NCBI RefSeq assembly: GCF_008704995.1
Contig: NZ_CP023747.1
Coordinates: 6,978,001 to 7,042,000 of the forward strand
Direction: 5' to 3'
Source of the DNA: Streptomyces nodosus
Lineage (GTDB): Bacteria; Actinomycetota; Actinomycetes; Streptomycetales; Streptomycetaceae
Length of the DNA: 64,000 bases
This document shows, one piece after another, positions 1-8,958 of the stretch. The notes under the pieces were generated by a model, which saw only the letters and a list, made by a program, of their open reading frames with translations, searched no databases and was not told the DNA's origin. Within the stretch, counting starts at the first letter, position 1. The number at the start of each line of letters is the position of its first letter. The position numbers and the translations under genes were made by a program.

Positions 1-162
1 GTCATCGCCAACGTTCGCGTAGCGGCGGCGCTCGAAATCTTGTGGATCGTCCTCGGGCAATGGAGTGCGAGCGACGGCCAAGAGGACCTCGGCAAACTGC
101 TGGACGCTGCATTCGCCGCCTTCTCGACCCCGGCATGCCACCAGACGGACGCTCCGTTGTAA
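1..162 (+). CDS. C-terminal end of a TetR-like regulator (partial)
   Basis: Frame 1 is open from the window edge to a TAA at 160-162 and encodes 53 residues. The segment VRVAAALEILWIVLGQW is hydrophobic and helical, in the style of the C-terminal ligand/dimer domain of TetR regulators. No DNA-binding domain is visible because the gene starts outside the window. The family call rests on composition only and could be wrong. The tail overlaps a decayed SDR remnant on the other strand, so the gene may itself end at a rearrangement junction. Confidence 0.45.
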   Translation, partial: VIANVRVAAALEILWIVLGQWSASDGQEDLGKLLDAAFAAFSTPACHQTDAPL

Positions 163-345
163 AGGGCCGAGGCGGCGGCTTCCTCGGCGGCGCCGAAGCG
201 GCCGAAATGAGAGGTCGACCCGCGGCGGTGATGGCGTCGTCGGAGTCCAGCCCTGGCCGCGAGTGCAGGAGTGGGGTGTCGATCCGGCCGAAACGGACGG
301 TGTCCACGCGCAGCCGTGCGGGGCCGCCGAGGCCCCCACAGCACC
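125..345 (-). pseudogene. Frameshifted short-chain dehydrogenase (SDR) remnant
   Basis: Read on the minus strand, one frame gives RLRVDTVRFGRIDTPLLHSR followed by a GLDSDDAITAAG segment, which is the stretch after the catalytic site in SDR enzymes (the RVN..RPG.IDTP pattern). A second frame then continues with HFGRFGAAEEAAASALY, which matches the next SDR block (GRFGTPEEAA.A..F). A single frameshift near position 235 separates them. The N-terminal Rossmann part, catalytic Tyr/Lys and C-terminal GG end are missing. The remnant is certainly non-functional; which SDR it came from cannot be told. Confidence 0.6.
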
Positions 346-679
346 TGTCTGCGCGACCTCTAAGCAGAGCGAGTACGTGCACATCGACGGTCTGTTCGGC
401 GAGGCGGCAAGCGCGGCACCATCCACCAGGCGTACCGCGACGGAATGGAGGCCGGCTCGCCCCGCGCCCGTTGCGCGATCCGGACGCGCCCGAGCTGGAC
501 GGGGGCGACGGGAGCGGGCTGGACTGAAGGCCAGTGGCCGACCAGGGCGGTGATCAGCGTGCGCGCCACCGGCCTCATCAGCCGTCTTGCGGCGGCCACG
601 GTCAGCTCCCAGAGCGCACGCGGCTTGATGAAGTGCTGCATGCCGGGCCGGGTCACGGCGGACGACGATCAGATTCGCG
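163..679. other. Gene-poor decayed stretch
   Basis: No intact gene is supported between the TetR-like tail and the merR gene. The stretch contains the SDR remnant and the possible Tn3 scrap. A minus-strand open frame from 656 to 360 reads MTRPGMQHFIKPRALWELTV at its start and looks protein-like for about 45 residues before it becomes proline/arginine-rich, but I do not recognise it. Confidence 0.6.
397..453 (+). pseudogene. Possible Tn3-family transposase scrap
   Basis: Positions 406-450 encode GKRGTIHQAYRDGME, which resembles the conserved C-terminal block of Tn3-family transposases that precedes the DQLGALGLVLNA motif. The similarity stops right after it. This is a very short match recalled from family knowledge, so it is only suggestive, but its position in a decayed stretch beside a broken SDR fits mobile-element debris. 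Confidence 0.3.
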
Positions 680-1105
680 CTATGCGCCGACACCCTTGGC
701 AGGCGTCCTGTCCTGCCGCGTCCCGATCCGGTCCGGGTCGAGCGAGGGCGGGCACGATGCGGTGTCAGGGTGCAGAGCGAGTGCGATCAGTACATCAAGT
801 CTTTCGCTCGCGGCCTGTAGTTGGGCGGTCTTCGTCTCGATGCGGGCACGCTCTTGCAGCAGGCTGTCCAGTAGCTCGGGGCCCACCGAGCGGGCGTCGA
901 TGGCGGGTAGGAGTGCGGCGATCAGGCGGCTTCCGAGGCCGGCGCTATAGAGCTCCTGGATGAGTTTCACCCGGTCGACGGCTACCTCGGGGTAAAAGCG
1001 CTGGCCGCCGGACGTGCGCTGGGGGCTGAGCAGGAGCTGCTCCTCGTAGTAGCGCAGGGCTCGTGTGCTGACCCCGGCCCGGTCGGCCAGTTCTCCGATA
1101 CGCAT
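680..1105 (-). CDS. MerR family transcriptional regulator
   Basis: The 141-residue protein begins MRIGELADRAGVSTRALRYY, the canonical MerR winged-helix DNA-binding domain (residues 1-70), followed by a dimerisation coiled coil rich in Leu, Arg and Gln (about 80-118). There is no cysteine-rich metal loop, so it probably senses a small molecule or redox signal rather than a metal. The start at 1105 is chosen because the MerR motif begins there; an upstream start would add 10 non-homologous residues. It is divergent from the SDR gene at 1231, and a MerR-type promoter lies between them, so it probably controls that gene. Confidence 0.9.
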   Translation of the reverse strand: MRIGELADRAGVSTRALRYYEEQLLLSPQRTSGGQRFYPEVAVDRVKLIQELYSAGLGSRLIAALLPAIDARSVGPELLDSLLQERARIETKTAQLQAASERLDVLIALALHPDTASCPPSLDPDRIGTRQDRTPAKGVGA

Positions 1106-1141
1106 CACGACTCCTTCTGCTCGTCCTGTCGCCACTCGTCG

Positions 1142-1175
1142 ACTTGCACTTCACATTGACGTCAAGTTTTAGCGT
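1142..1175 (+). promoter_or_regulatory. MerR-type promoter/operator of the SDR gene
   Basis: A -35-like TTGCAC (1144-1149) and a -10-like TAGCGT (1170-1175) are separated by 20 bp, longer than the usual 17 but typical of promoters that MerR regulators untwist. Between and around them lies an inverted repeat ACTTG (1142-1146) / CAAGT (1163-1167), and a perfect palindrome TTGACGTCAA occupies 1156-1165. The assignment is by pattern only. Confidence 0.55.
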
Positions 1176-1230
1176 AGTCGAACACCGGAGCGGGATCGGA
1201 CCATACTCCCGCCCGAGGAAGGGAATGACC

Positions 1231-1947
1231 ATGGACATCGCCGGTTCCACCGCACTCGTTACCGGAGCCAATCGAGGGATCGGTCGGCGCTTCGTCGAGC
1301 ATCTGCTGGAGCGCGGAGCCGAGAAGGTCTACGCGACCGCTCGCCGTCCGGAATCGATCGGCAGCCTGGACCCACGGATCACACCGCTGCACCTGGACCT
1401 GCTGGACGAGGAATCGATCTCCAAGGCGGCCGCGGTGGCAAAGGACGTCACACTGCTGGTCAACAACGCCGGCATCAGCACCGGCGCGAACCTCCTGACA
1501 GACGACCTGGGAATGATCCGGCAGGACCTGGAGACGCACGTTTTCGGCACCCTGAGGGTCATCCGCGCCTTTGCCCCGGCCCTGGCCTCCAACGGCGGGG
1601 GCGCGATCGTCAATATCCTCTCCGTGTTGTCGTGGGTGGCCACCGCCGAAGGGTCAGGCTCGTACTCGGTCGCGAAGGCCGCGGAGTGGAACATGACCAA
1701 CGGCGTACGTGTCGAACTCGCCGGCCAAAAGACCCTCGTCCAAGGCGTACACCTGGGGGCCGCGGACACCGACATGATGGCGGGACGCGACGCACCCAAG
1801 ATTGACCCGGCAGATGTCGCACGCGCCGCACTCGACGGCGTACAGGCAGGAGTCATCGAGGTGCTGGTCGACGACCCCAGCCGCTTCGTCAAATCCGTCC
1901 TGGGCGGCGACCTCGGGCAGCTCTACGGCCAGCCGTCAGGCAACTGA
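1231..1947 (+). CDS. SDR family oxidoreductase
   Basis: This 238-residue protein is a classical short-chain dehydrogenase/reductase, probably NADP(H)-dependent. The cofactor motif TGANRGIG is at residues 11-18, NNAG lies near residue 80, and the active-site Tyr-x-x-x-Lys appears as YSVAK near residue 150. The substrate is unknown. ATG 1231 is preferred because AGGAAGGG (1216-1223) sits 7 nt upstream; ATG 1225 is in frame and also possible. It is divergent from the MerR gene, which probably induces it, and is followed by a strong hairpin terminator. Confidence 0.9.
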   Translation: MDIAGSTALVTGANRGIGRRFVEHLLERGAEKVYATARRPESIGSLDPRITPLHLDLLDEESISKAAAVAKDVTLLVNNAGISTGANLLTDDLGMIRQDLETHVFGTLRVIRAFAPALASNGGGAIVNILSVLSWVATAEGSGSYSVAKAAEWNMTNGVRVELAGQKTLVQGVHLGAADTDMMAGRDAPKIDPADVARAALDGVQAGVIEVLVDDPSRFVKSVLGGDLGQLYGQPSGN

Positions 1948-1955
1948 CCTTACCT

Positions 1956-1999
1956 CGCTGCGCCTGTCGTCAAACGAACGAATGACGACAGGCGCAGCG
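1956..1999 (+). terminator. Terminator after the SDR gene
   Basis: A perfect 17-bp stem (arms 1956-1972 and 1983-1999, CGCTGCGCCTGTCGTCA and its complement) has a 10-nt loop and begins 8 nt after the SDR stop codon. Streptomyces terminators often lack a U tract, and none is present here. Confidence 0.8.
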
Positions 2000-2000
2000 G

Positions 2001-2537
2001 GCCGGCCGCCTGGCCTCCTCGGCCACCAGCGACAGCGGCACCTCCTGGTTGACCACGAGCACCACGGTGAACCACTACAGCTGTGGCTGTGACACTCCGT
2101 CGTGGACGGTCACCACCGCGGGCTCCGCTTCCACGGTCAGCCGCCATGTGTCCGACCTCTCCGGCGGCCTGGCTATCACCACCAGTGCCACCGGAGACGC
2201 GGTCCTGCAACTGCCCAACCTGCACGGTGACATCTCCGTCCATCTGGACCTGGAGACCGCCGTTGCCGCGGTTCAGCGCTACGACGAGTACGGCAACCCG
2301 CTGGACGCCACCGCCGCCGCAGCGAAGTACGGCTCCCTGGGCGCCTACCAGCGAGCCACCGACGGCCTGGGCGGGTACACCCTCGTGGGTGTCCGCGTCT
2401 ACGATCCGACAACCGGCCGCTTCCTCCAGACCGCCCCGGTCTACGGCGGCAATACCAGCGCCTACATCTACCCCGCCGACCCGATCGGTCAGGCGGACCG
2501 GAGTCGGATCGAGGGAAGTACAGGGCCATGGGGATGA
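2001..2537 (+). pseudogene. Rhs repeat-associated core, C-terminal remnant
   Basis: The frame reads RAGRLASSATSDSGTSWLTT at its start and contains YDEYGNPLD and the Rhs core signature VRVYDPTTGRFLQTAPVYGG, ending in a YIYPADPI segment. These mark the boundary between the Rhs shell and its variable toxin tip. The D in the usual LQTDP is replaced by A. There is no start codon or N-terminal body (full Rhs proteins exceed 1000 residues), and the frame ends shortly after the core, so the toxin domain is lost or shifted out of frame. It abuts the SDR terminator, suggesting a recombination junction there. Confidence 0.85.
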
Positions 2538-2644
2538 CCTTCTGGTTCGACTGGAGGGGTAACGTCGAATTCAGCGGAAAATGCACCGTCCAAGGTATCT
2601 GCGTGAAGAGCCCGATGCTGAACGTCTACGGCCTTTTCACCTGA
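2528..2644 (+). CDS. Small ORF at the Rhs tip, possible toxin residue
   Basis: A 38-residue reading frame beginning MGMTFWFDWRGNVEFSGKCT and ending near NVYGLFT overlaps the end of the Rhs remnant in a different frame. It has aromatic and cysteine-containing composition unlike a chance GC-rich frame. It may be the displaced C-terminal end of the Rhs toxin tip or a separate small protein. No family is recognised and there is no strong ribosome binding site. Confidence 0.35.
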   Translation: MGMTFWFDWRGNVEFSGKCTVQGICVKSPMLNVYGLFT

Positions 2645-2727
2645 GGGCCTTCGGGCTGATCACCACCGGGGGAGGATTGGACCGCCAGTTCTCCCCCGGC
2701 TTTCATTGCAATCGTGAGGCGGCGACG

Positions 2728-3252
2728 ATGTCGAATTTTGCGGACTGGCAGGACCGGATGCTGCGAGCGGTCTGGCGTCACGGGGAACAGCTACCGGAAG
2801 GGGTGTTGACGTGGATGTCCGAACTGTACGGCGAACTCGGAGAAATTCCGCAAAGAGAGTTCTGTGAATCTTGGACCGCGCGAACCTTTTCCATGGCACG
2901 ATCGGCGTTCGAGGTGGTCGTCAGGTCGGCGGAGGAGGAGACAGGGAAAGCGGCCACCGGGGAAGGATTCTGCTACATCGACTACTTGCGCGACCCGGAT
3001 TTGGGGCCGGTCGGCGTGGTTCGCATCAAGTCCGCAGAGGTTTCGACGCCCGATTGGGCAGAGGTCCTGGGTGCGGTGGCGGAAGGAGTGCAAGAATTCA
3101 TGATGAGCCACTATCGTGTGGCCTGGCCCATCTGTAGTGATCACGGCCGCGGTCTGCATGTGGGTTATTTCTATGAGACCGCGGTCTGGAAATGCACAGG
3201 AGGGACTGCAGAAGGTCACGTGGTAAGAACGTCTGCCATGGGTAAGCGTTAG
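2728..3252 (+). CDS. Candidate immunity protein of the Rhs module
   Basis: The 174-residue protein begins MSNFADWQDRMLRAVWRHGE and is acidic, soluble and lower in GC than its neighbours. It has no signal peptide or membrane segment. I do not recognise a named domain. Its position directly downstream of an Rhs toxin-tip junction, its size and its composition are what is usual for immunity proteins of polymorphic toxin systems. GAGG at 2715-2718 supports the ATG at 2728 over upstream starts. If the call is right it is now an orphan immunity gene, since the toxin appears broken. Confidence 0.6.
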   Translation: MSNFADWQDRMLRAVWRHGEQLPEGVLTWMSELYGELGEIPQREFCESWTARTFSMARSAFEVVVRSAEEETGKAATGEGFCYIDYLRDPDLGPVGVVRIKSAEVSTPDWAEVLGAVAEGVQEFMMSHYRVAWPICSDHGRGLHVGYFYETAVWKCTGGTAEGHVVRTSAMGKR

Positions 3253-3264
3253 CGCGAGCCATAG

Positions 3265-3495
3265 TTGACCGCACGTCCTCGCCGCTCGTTCACGCCGGAG
3301 TTCAAGGAAGAGATCGTCGAGCTGTGCCAGCGCGGTGACCGCTCCATCGGTCAGGTTGCCAAGGGCTTCGATCTGACCGAGACCGCGGTGCGGGACTGGG
3401 TGAAGCAGGCCGAGTTCGACAACGCCGAGTGCGAGGAACTGGCCCGGCTGCGGGAGGGCGTGGAGGTCCTCAAGCGTGCAACAGCTTTCAATGTG
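3265..3495 (+). pseudogene. IS3-family OrfA transposase remnant
   Basis: The frame encodes RRSFTPEFKEEIVELCQRGD and a DLTETAVRDWVKQAE segment, the helix-turn-helix half of IS3 OrfA, then a LARLREGVEVLKRATAF block, the normal end of the leucine-zipper part. The middle that normally links these blocks is shortened, and homology stops abruptly at about 3490. OrfB, with the DDE catalytic residues, is absent. The element is dead. Confidence 0.85.
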
Positions 3496-3741
3496 ACCTT
3501 TATGGGCGCGTTCGGGCAGGCGGCCAACTCCTGGGTAAGGGCTGCCTGTTCCGCCTCAACGACGGCGAGCTGCCAGCACATCTTCTTCGTCACACGGTCT
3601 GTGAGGTAGGTGCACCGGTCGCTGGAGAACGAGGGTAGCCGCTGGGCCGGGTCTCGGTCCCCCTTCGATCTATTTGTCGCCGCCGATACCACTCACAGGG
3701 ACCGCGGATCACCGAGTCGTTCGCGTAGCGCTCCCGCTAAG

Positions 3742-3850
3742 AGCTGTCCCGTAACTGCTGGTTACAGATATATTGACCTTGGGGGCGTCTGGCGTGATCA
3801 CGGCTTCGGAGCCGACCTGGATAGCCTCGTTCACGGGAAGGTCAAGGCCT
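3742..3850 (+). mobile_element. Left-end remnant of an IS5-family element (copy 1)
   Basis: GAGCTGTCCCGTAACTGCTG near 3745 and the following roughly 95 bp match the left end of the element at 4269. The translated start SGVITASEPTWIASFTG parallels SGVITASESSGIAPFTG in that copy. Similarity ends after about 20 codons, so only the terminal sequence and the first part of the transposase gene survive. Divergence between the copies is too high for a recent duplication. Confidence 0.75.
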
Positions 3851-3890
3851 GAGACGGCCGCATGTCCCCTCAGCCGCCTACGATGCGGAC

Positions 3891-4268
3891 ATGCCATCTT
3901 CTGGGATCGCGCCGGAAAGCCGTCGCGGGGGAACGAGGTCGACCGGCCTGGCGCCTGCACGAGCGGATCGGATCATCAGAGCACTGTCGTGGTGGTGCGC
4001 GTCTGCGCCCCTTCTCCTGTTCGTCCCGGCAATCGCGCATGCGATGGGGTTGCCGGACGTGCGACGAGAGACCGGCTGGGTGTTCGGCCTGATGGCACTG
4101 GTCACTGCCGTGCTCGCACCAGCAGCGGGATTTACAGTGGCTCAGGTTGGAGACCGGCGAGAGGCATGCGGGCGATTCCTGATCATGGCTGCGGTGTCCA
4201 GTGTGCCGATTCTCTTCTTGTTCTTCGGAGTGCTGCTCGCCGAGTGCCCGGACGGATACCACTGCTAA
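3891..4268 (+). CDS. Small integral membrane protein
   Basis: The 125-residue protein has a basic N-terminus of about 30 residues, a membrane segment near 31-52 (ALSWWCASAPLLLFVPAIAH), a second near 64-85 (GWVFGLMALVTAVLAPAAGF), and a third near 97-116. No family is recognised. It is trapped between two truncated IS5-type left ends but has an intact frame with normal Streptomyces codon use. It may be a resident gene or old cargo. Confidence 0.6.
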   Translation: MPSSGIAPESRRGGTRSTGLAPARADRIIRALSWWCASAPLLLFVPAIAHAMGLPDVRRETGWVFGLMALVTAVLAPAAGFTVAQVGDRREACGRFLIMAAVSSVPILFLFFGVLLAECPDGYHC

Positions 4269-4835
4269 AGGCTGTCCCGTTAACTGCTCGTCAGGGATGG
4301 GATGATCTTGGGGTGTCTGGTGTGATCACGGCGTCGGAGTCGTCCGGGATAGCGCCGTTCACCGGACTGAGCCCACGGCAGTTCGGCAAACTGATCACCG
4401 CACTGCGACGCGAGGGCGCCGATCCGGTCCGCAAGGGCCGACCTTGGAGCCTGCCGCTGGAGGACCGGGCCCTGCTGGTCGCCGCGTACTGGCGAACCAA
4501 CCTCACCCTGCGCCAACTCGCCCCACTGTTCGGGGTGTCGAAGTCCGCGGCCGACCGGATCATCGACCAACCTCGGGCCCGCACTCGCGCTCCAGCAGCG
4601 CAAGCGGTTCGCGAAGGACACCGTGCTGATCGTGGACGGCACCCTGGTACCCACCCGCGATCACACGGTGGCCGAGCAGTCGAAGAGCTACCGGTACCCC
4701 ACCAACCACCAGGTCGTCATCGACGCCGACAGCCGGCGCGTCGTCGCCGTCGGCCAGCCACTGCCCGGCAACCGCAACGACTGCAAGGCGTGGGAACTGG
4801 TGGAACGGAGTGTCCAGGCAACCGACTTGAGGCTT

Positions 4836-6359
<1,524 letters not shown>

Positions 6360-6535
6360 ACGGGTCTGCCTCCCGGGAAAGCGCCGCCCGCCGTTGGGCA
6401 GCTCTCGACGCGATGCTAGAAAGCGGGACGTTGCGCCTACGTTGCGTCGCGGCCGTGCCGAACGGGTGGCGCAGCCCCGGAGGCGGCCGGGAGCTCACCG
6501 AGGGCCGTGCGGGGGCGCCTCTGCCGTGCCGTTCG

Positions 6536-7813
6536 TCAGCACACGGCCGGACGTGCCCAGCCCGCCGGTGCCGCCAGCTCCGTCTCCAGTTCCTCCAGAC
6601 GTGCCCGTACGGCCGCCGTCGGCGTCACCGTCGCCAGCGCCCGCCAGATGTCGAGGTCGTCCTCGCCCCATGGTGCGCAGGCCCACCGGGCGAGCAGGTC
6701 GGGGTCGCGGCGGGCGATGAGCGCCGCCCGCAGCCCGTCGTCGAGCCTGCGGCGCAGCCGGGCTACCGCCGGCGCCTGCGACCCCGGCAGCAACGGACCC
6801 CGGTATGCGGTCGCTGCTTCCGCGACCGCTCCCGATGCCAGCCGTCGCTCCACGACCGCGATGTCCGACTCGACGCCGGCCGTGAGCCGGTAGGGACGCG
6901 AGGCCAGCAGCCCCGGGCCGAGGATCCGACGCAGCCGTGCCAGTTCGGCCCGCAGCGTCACCGGCGTGACCGACTCGTCCTCGTACAGTGCGCACAGCAG
7001 TTCGTCGCCGGTCAGTCCCTCCGGGTGCCGGGCCAACAGCACCAGGATCTCGCTGTGCCGGCGGCTGAGCCTGATCTTCCGGCCACGGGCCAGGAGGCAG
7101 GCCTCGTCGCGGCCCAGCGCGGTCAGCTCCAGGGTGTCCGCCGCGGCCCCCGCCGGTGACAGAAGCGCCAGATGGGACTCGGCGGCACGTGCCACGGCCT
7201 GGACGAACCCCAGACTGTGCGGGTGCGCGAGTTCATCACCGCCGGTGATGTCCAGTGCTCCGAGCACCCGCCCGGTGCGCGGATCGTGCACCGGTGCCGC
7301 CGCGCACGTCCACCGCTGGACCCGCAGGGCGAAGTGCTCGGCCGCGAACACCTGCACAGGCCGGTCGACGGCGACGGCCGTGCCCGGCGCGTTGGTGCCG
7401 ATCGCCGACTCCGCCCAGCGCGCCCCCGGCACGAAGTTCATCCGGTCCGCCCGCCGCCGAGTCGCCAGATGTCCCTCGACCCACAGCAGCCTGCCCTGCG
7501 CGTCACACACCGCCAGCAGATGCTTGCCGTCCGCGGCGAACGGCCCCAGCAGCTCGCGGACCAGCGGCATCACCCGGGCCAGCGGATGCTCCGCCCGATA
7601 GGAGCCGAGATCGCCGTCCGTCAGCTCCACCCGCGCCGTACCGTCCGGACCGACACCCGCCCGTGCCGAACGCCGCCAGGAGTCGGCGACCACCGGACGC
7701 ACCGGCCGCTCCACCGTGCCCACCGCGGTGAACACCTCATGGGCACGACGCAGCTGCCGCACCCGCTCGACGGGATCGGCCCCCGGTTCCAGGGCCACCC
7801 ACGGATCGGTCAC
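6536..7813 (-). CDS. GAF-domain transcriptional activator (AcoR-like, no sigma-54 domain)
   Basis: The 425-residue protein has an N-terminal region of the type found in AcoR activators (VRPVVADSWRRSARAGVGPD), a GAF sensor region (about 70-230, with GTNAPGTAVAVDRPVQVFAA), and a C-terminal winged-helix region (LSRRHSEILVLLARHPEGLT). The AAA+ sigma-54 domain of classical AcoR is absent, as expected in an actinomycete. GTG 7813 is chosen because GGGAGG lies 5 nt upstream; an upstream TTG at 7834 has no such site. Its place just upstream of the aldehyde dehydrogenase gene suggests it controls that gene in response to an alcohol or aldehyde. Confidence 0.85.
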   Translation of the reverse strand: MTDPWVALEPGADPVERVRQLRRAHEVFTAVGTVERPVRPVVADSWRRSARAGVGPDGTARVELTDGDLGSYRAEHPLARVMPLVRELLGPFAADGKHLLAVCDAQGRLLWVEGHLATRRRADRMNFVPGARWAESAIGTNAPGTAVAVDRPVQVFAAEHFALRVQRWTCAAAPVHDPRTGRVLGALDITGGDELAHPHSLGFVQAVARAAESHLALLSPAGAAADTLELTALGRDEACLLARGRKIRLSRRHSEILVLLARHPEGLTGDELLCALYEDESVTPVTLRAELARLRRILGPGLLASRPYRLTAGVESDIAVVERRLASGAVAEAATAYRGPLLPGSQAPAVARLRRRLDDGLRAALIARRDPDLLARWACAPWGEDDLDIWRALATVTPTAAVRARLEELETELAAPAGWARPAVC

Positions 7814-7943
7814 TTCGGCCTCCCGGGACAGCAAACCTAGGGCCCATCGTCACTCCCGGGGTGGCTTACGACAACCGTCAGGACCGTCGCCCTGCCGACC
7901 GGGACATCGGCGTCGCTCCGCCGGCTCGGGTCCTCGCCCTCGG

Positions 7944-8558
7944 TCAAGCGCGGCTGACCAGCCGCATATAGCGGTTCCAGTCCCACTTCGGTCCCGGATC
8001 GGTGTGGTCGGTGCCGGGGACCTCGTAGTGTCCGATGATGTGTTCCCGGTCCCTCGGGATGCCGTATCTGGTGCAGATCCCCGCCGTGAGCCTGGCCGAC
8101 TCCTCGTAGAGGGCGTCCGTGAAGTACCCGGGCCGCTCCACCCATCCTTCGTGCTCGATGCCGATGCTGCGTGTGTTGTAGTCCCAGTTGCCCGCGTGCC
8201 AGGCGATGTCGTGCTCATGGACGCACTGCGCGACATGTCCGTCCGCCGACCGGACCACATAGTGCGCGGACACCTCCTTGCGTGGGTTCCGGAAGATGCC
8301 CAGCGTGGTCGTGTAGGTCGCCTGCGTCACATGGATGACGACGCGATCGAGCGGGTGGCTCGCCGGTCGTCGGGAGGCCGTGTAGTTGGACGGGTCCGCC
8401 GGCAGCCAGTCGGCCCAGTGGTGCTCCACGGTGCGCGGGCGCGCACGGGCCGGTGCCGAGGGCAGCAGGGCATAGGGAATCACGGCGAGAGCCGCGCCCT
8501 TCAGCAACCGCCGCCTGCCCGTGAGGTGTCCCGCTTCTTGCGATGAGGTTCGTTCCAT
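7944..8558 (-). CDS. Tat-exported N-acetylmuramoyl-L-alanine amidase (PGRP/amidase_2)
   Basis: The 204-residue protein has a twin-arginine type leader (GRRRLLKGAALAVIPYALL, with AxA near residues 37-39) followed by one amidase_2 domain. The expected zinc ligands are His76 (VVIHVTQ) and His185 (GTDHTDPG), with Asp194 (KWDW) likely the third; His121 and His177 also lie near the site. The enzyme should cleave the amide bond between muramic acid and L-Ala in peptidoglycan outside the membrane. There is no separate wall-binding domain. It stands alone and is transcribed from the gap at 8559-8958. Confidence 0.9.
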   Translation of the reverse strand: MERTSSQEAGHLTGRRRLLKGAALAVIPYALLPSAPARARPRTVEHHWADWLPADPSNYTASRRPASHPLDRVVIHVTQATYTTTLGIFRNPRKEVSAHYVVRSADGHVAQCVHEHDIAWHAGNWDYNTRSIGIEHEGWVERPGYFTDALYEESARLTAGICTRYGIPRDREHIIGHYEVPGTDHTDPGPKWDWNRYMRLVSRA

Positions 8559-8958
8559 GGCCAGAGTGCCCTCCGCGCTCGGGTTCGCCGATGTGTGCCG
8601 ATCGTGTTCCTCGTGTGCTCAATGTCCTGGCACGGCCGCCGTTTCGCGGCCGCCCGACGCGCGCCCGGTCACCGGACCACGGCTGCGCGTCGTGCGAATC
8701 ACCGTACGGCGCCGGGAGTTTGGGCGAGGACGGCGCGGTGACTTCGGTGGACAGGCGCGGGATTGTGGACAACTCCGTCACCCGTTCGAGGGCAGGCGGC
8801 TCGGACGCGAGATCCGGCGGCTGCCGGAAGGACCGACAACTGCCGGGGGACCGCAGGTTATGTCCTCCCGGCCGTCACCACCGGTACGCCCCGCCGTCGG
8901 CCACTCCCCGCCGGTCCCCGGCCACCCCCGGCCCGTCGGTCCCCGGCCACCCCGGCGG
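8559..8958. other. 400-bp intergenic stretch with a short direct repeat
   Basis: No convincing gene on either strand. It contains the upstream region of the amidase gene and the 3' flank of xylR. A 16-bp direct repeat GGTCCCCGGCCACCCC occurs at 8913-8928 and 8938-8953, next to the xylR stop codon. I see no clear hairpin terminator. Confidence 0.6.

Noticed and set aside
3351..3692. Minus-strand frame with protein-like stretch CWQLAVVEAEQAALTQELAA
   Set aside because: It is antisense to the IS3 remnant for most of its length and matches nothing I can name; it is more likely chance sequence in decayed DNA.
8913..8953. 16-bp direct repeat near xylR
   Set aside because: Only two copies, in C-rich sequence prone to slippage; no sign of a CRISPR or iteron array.
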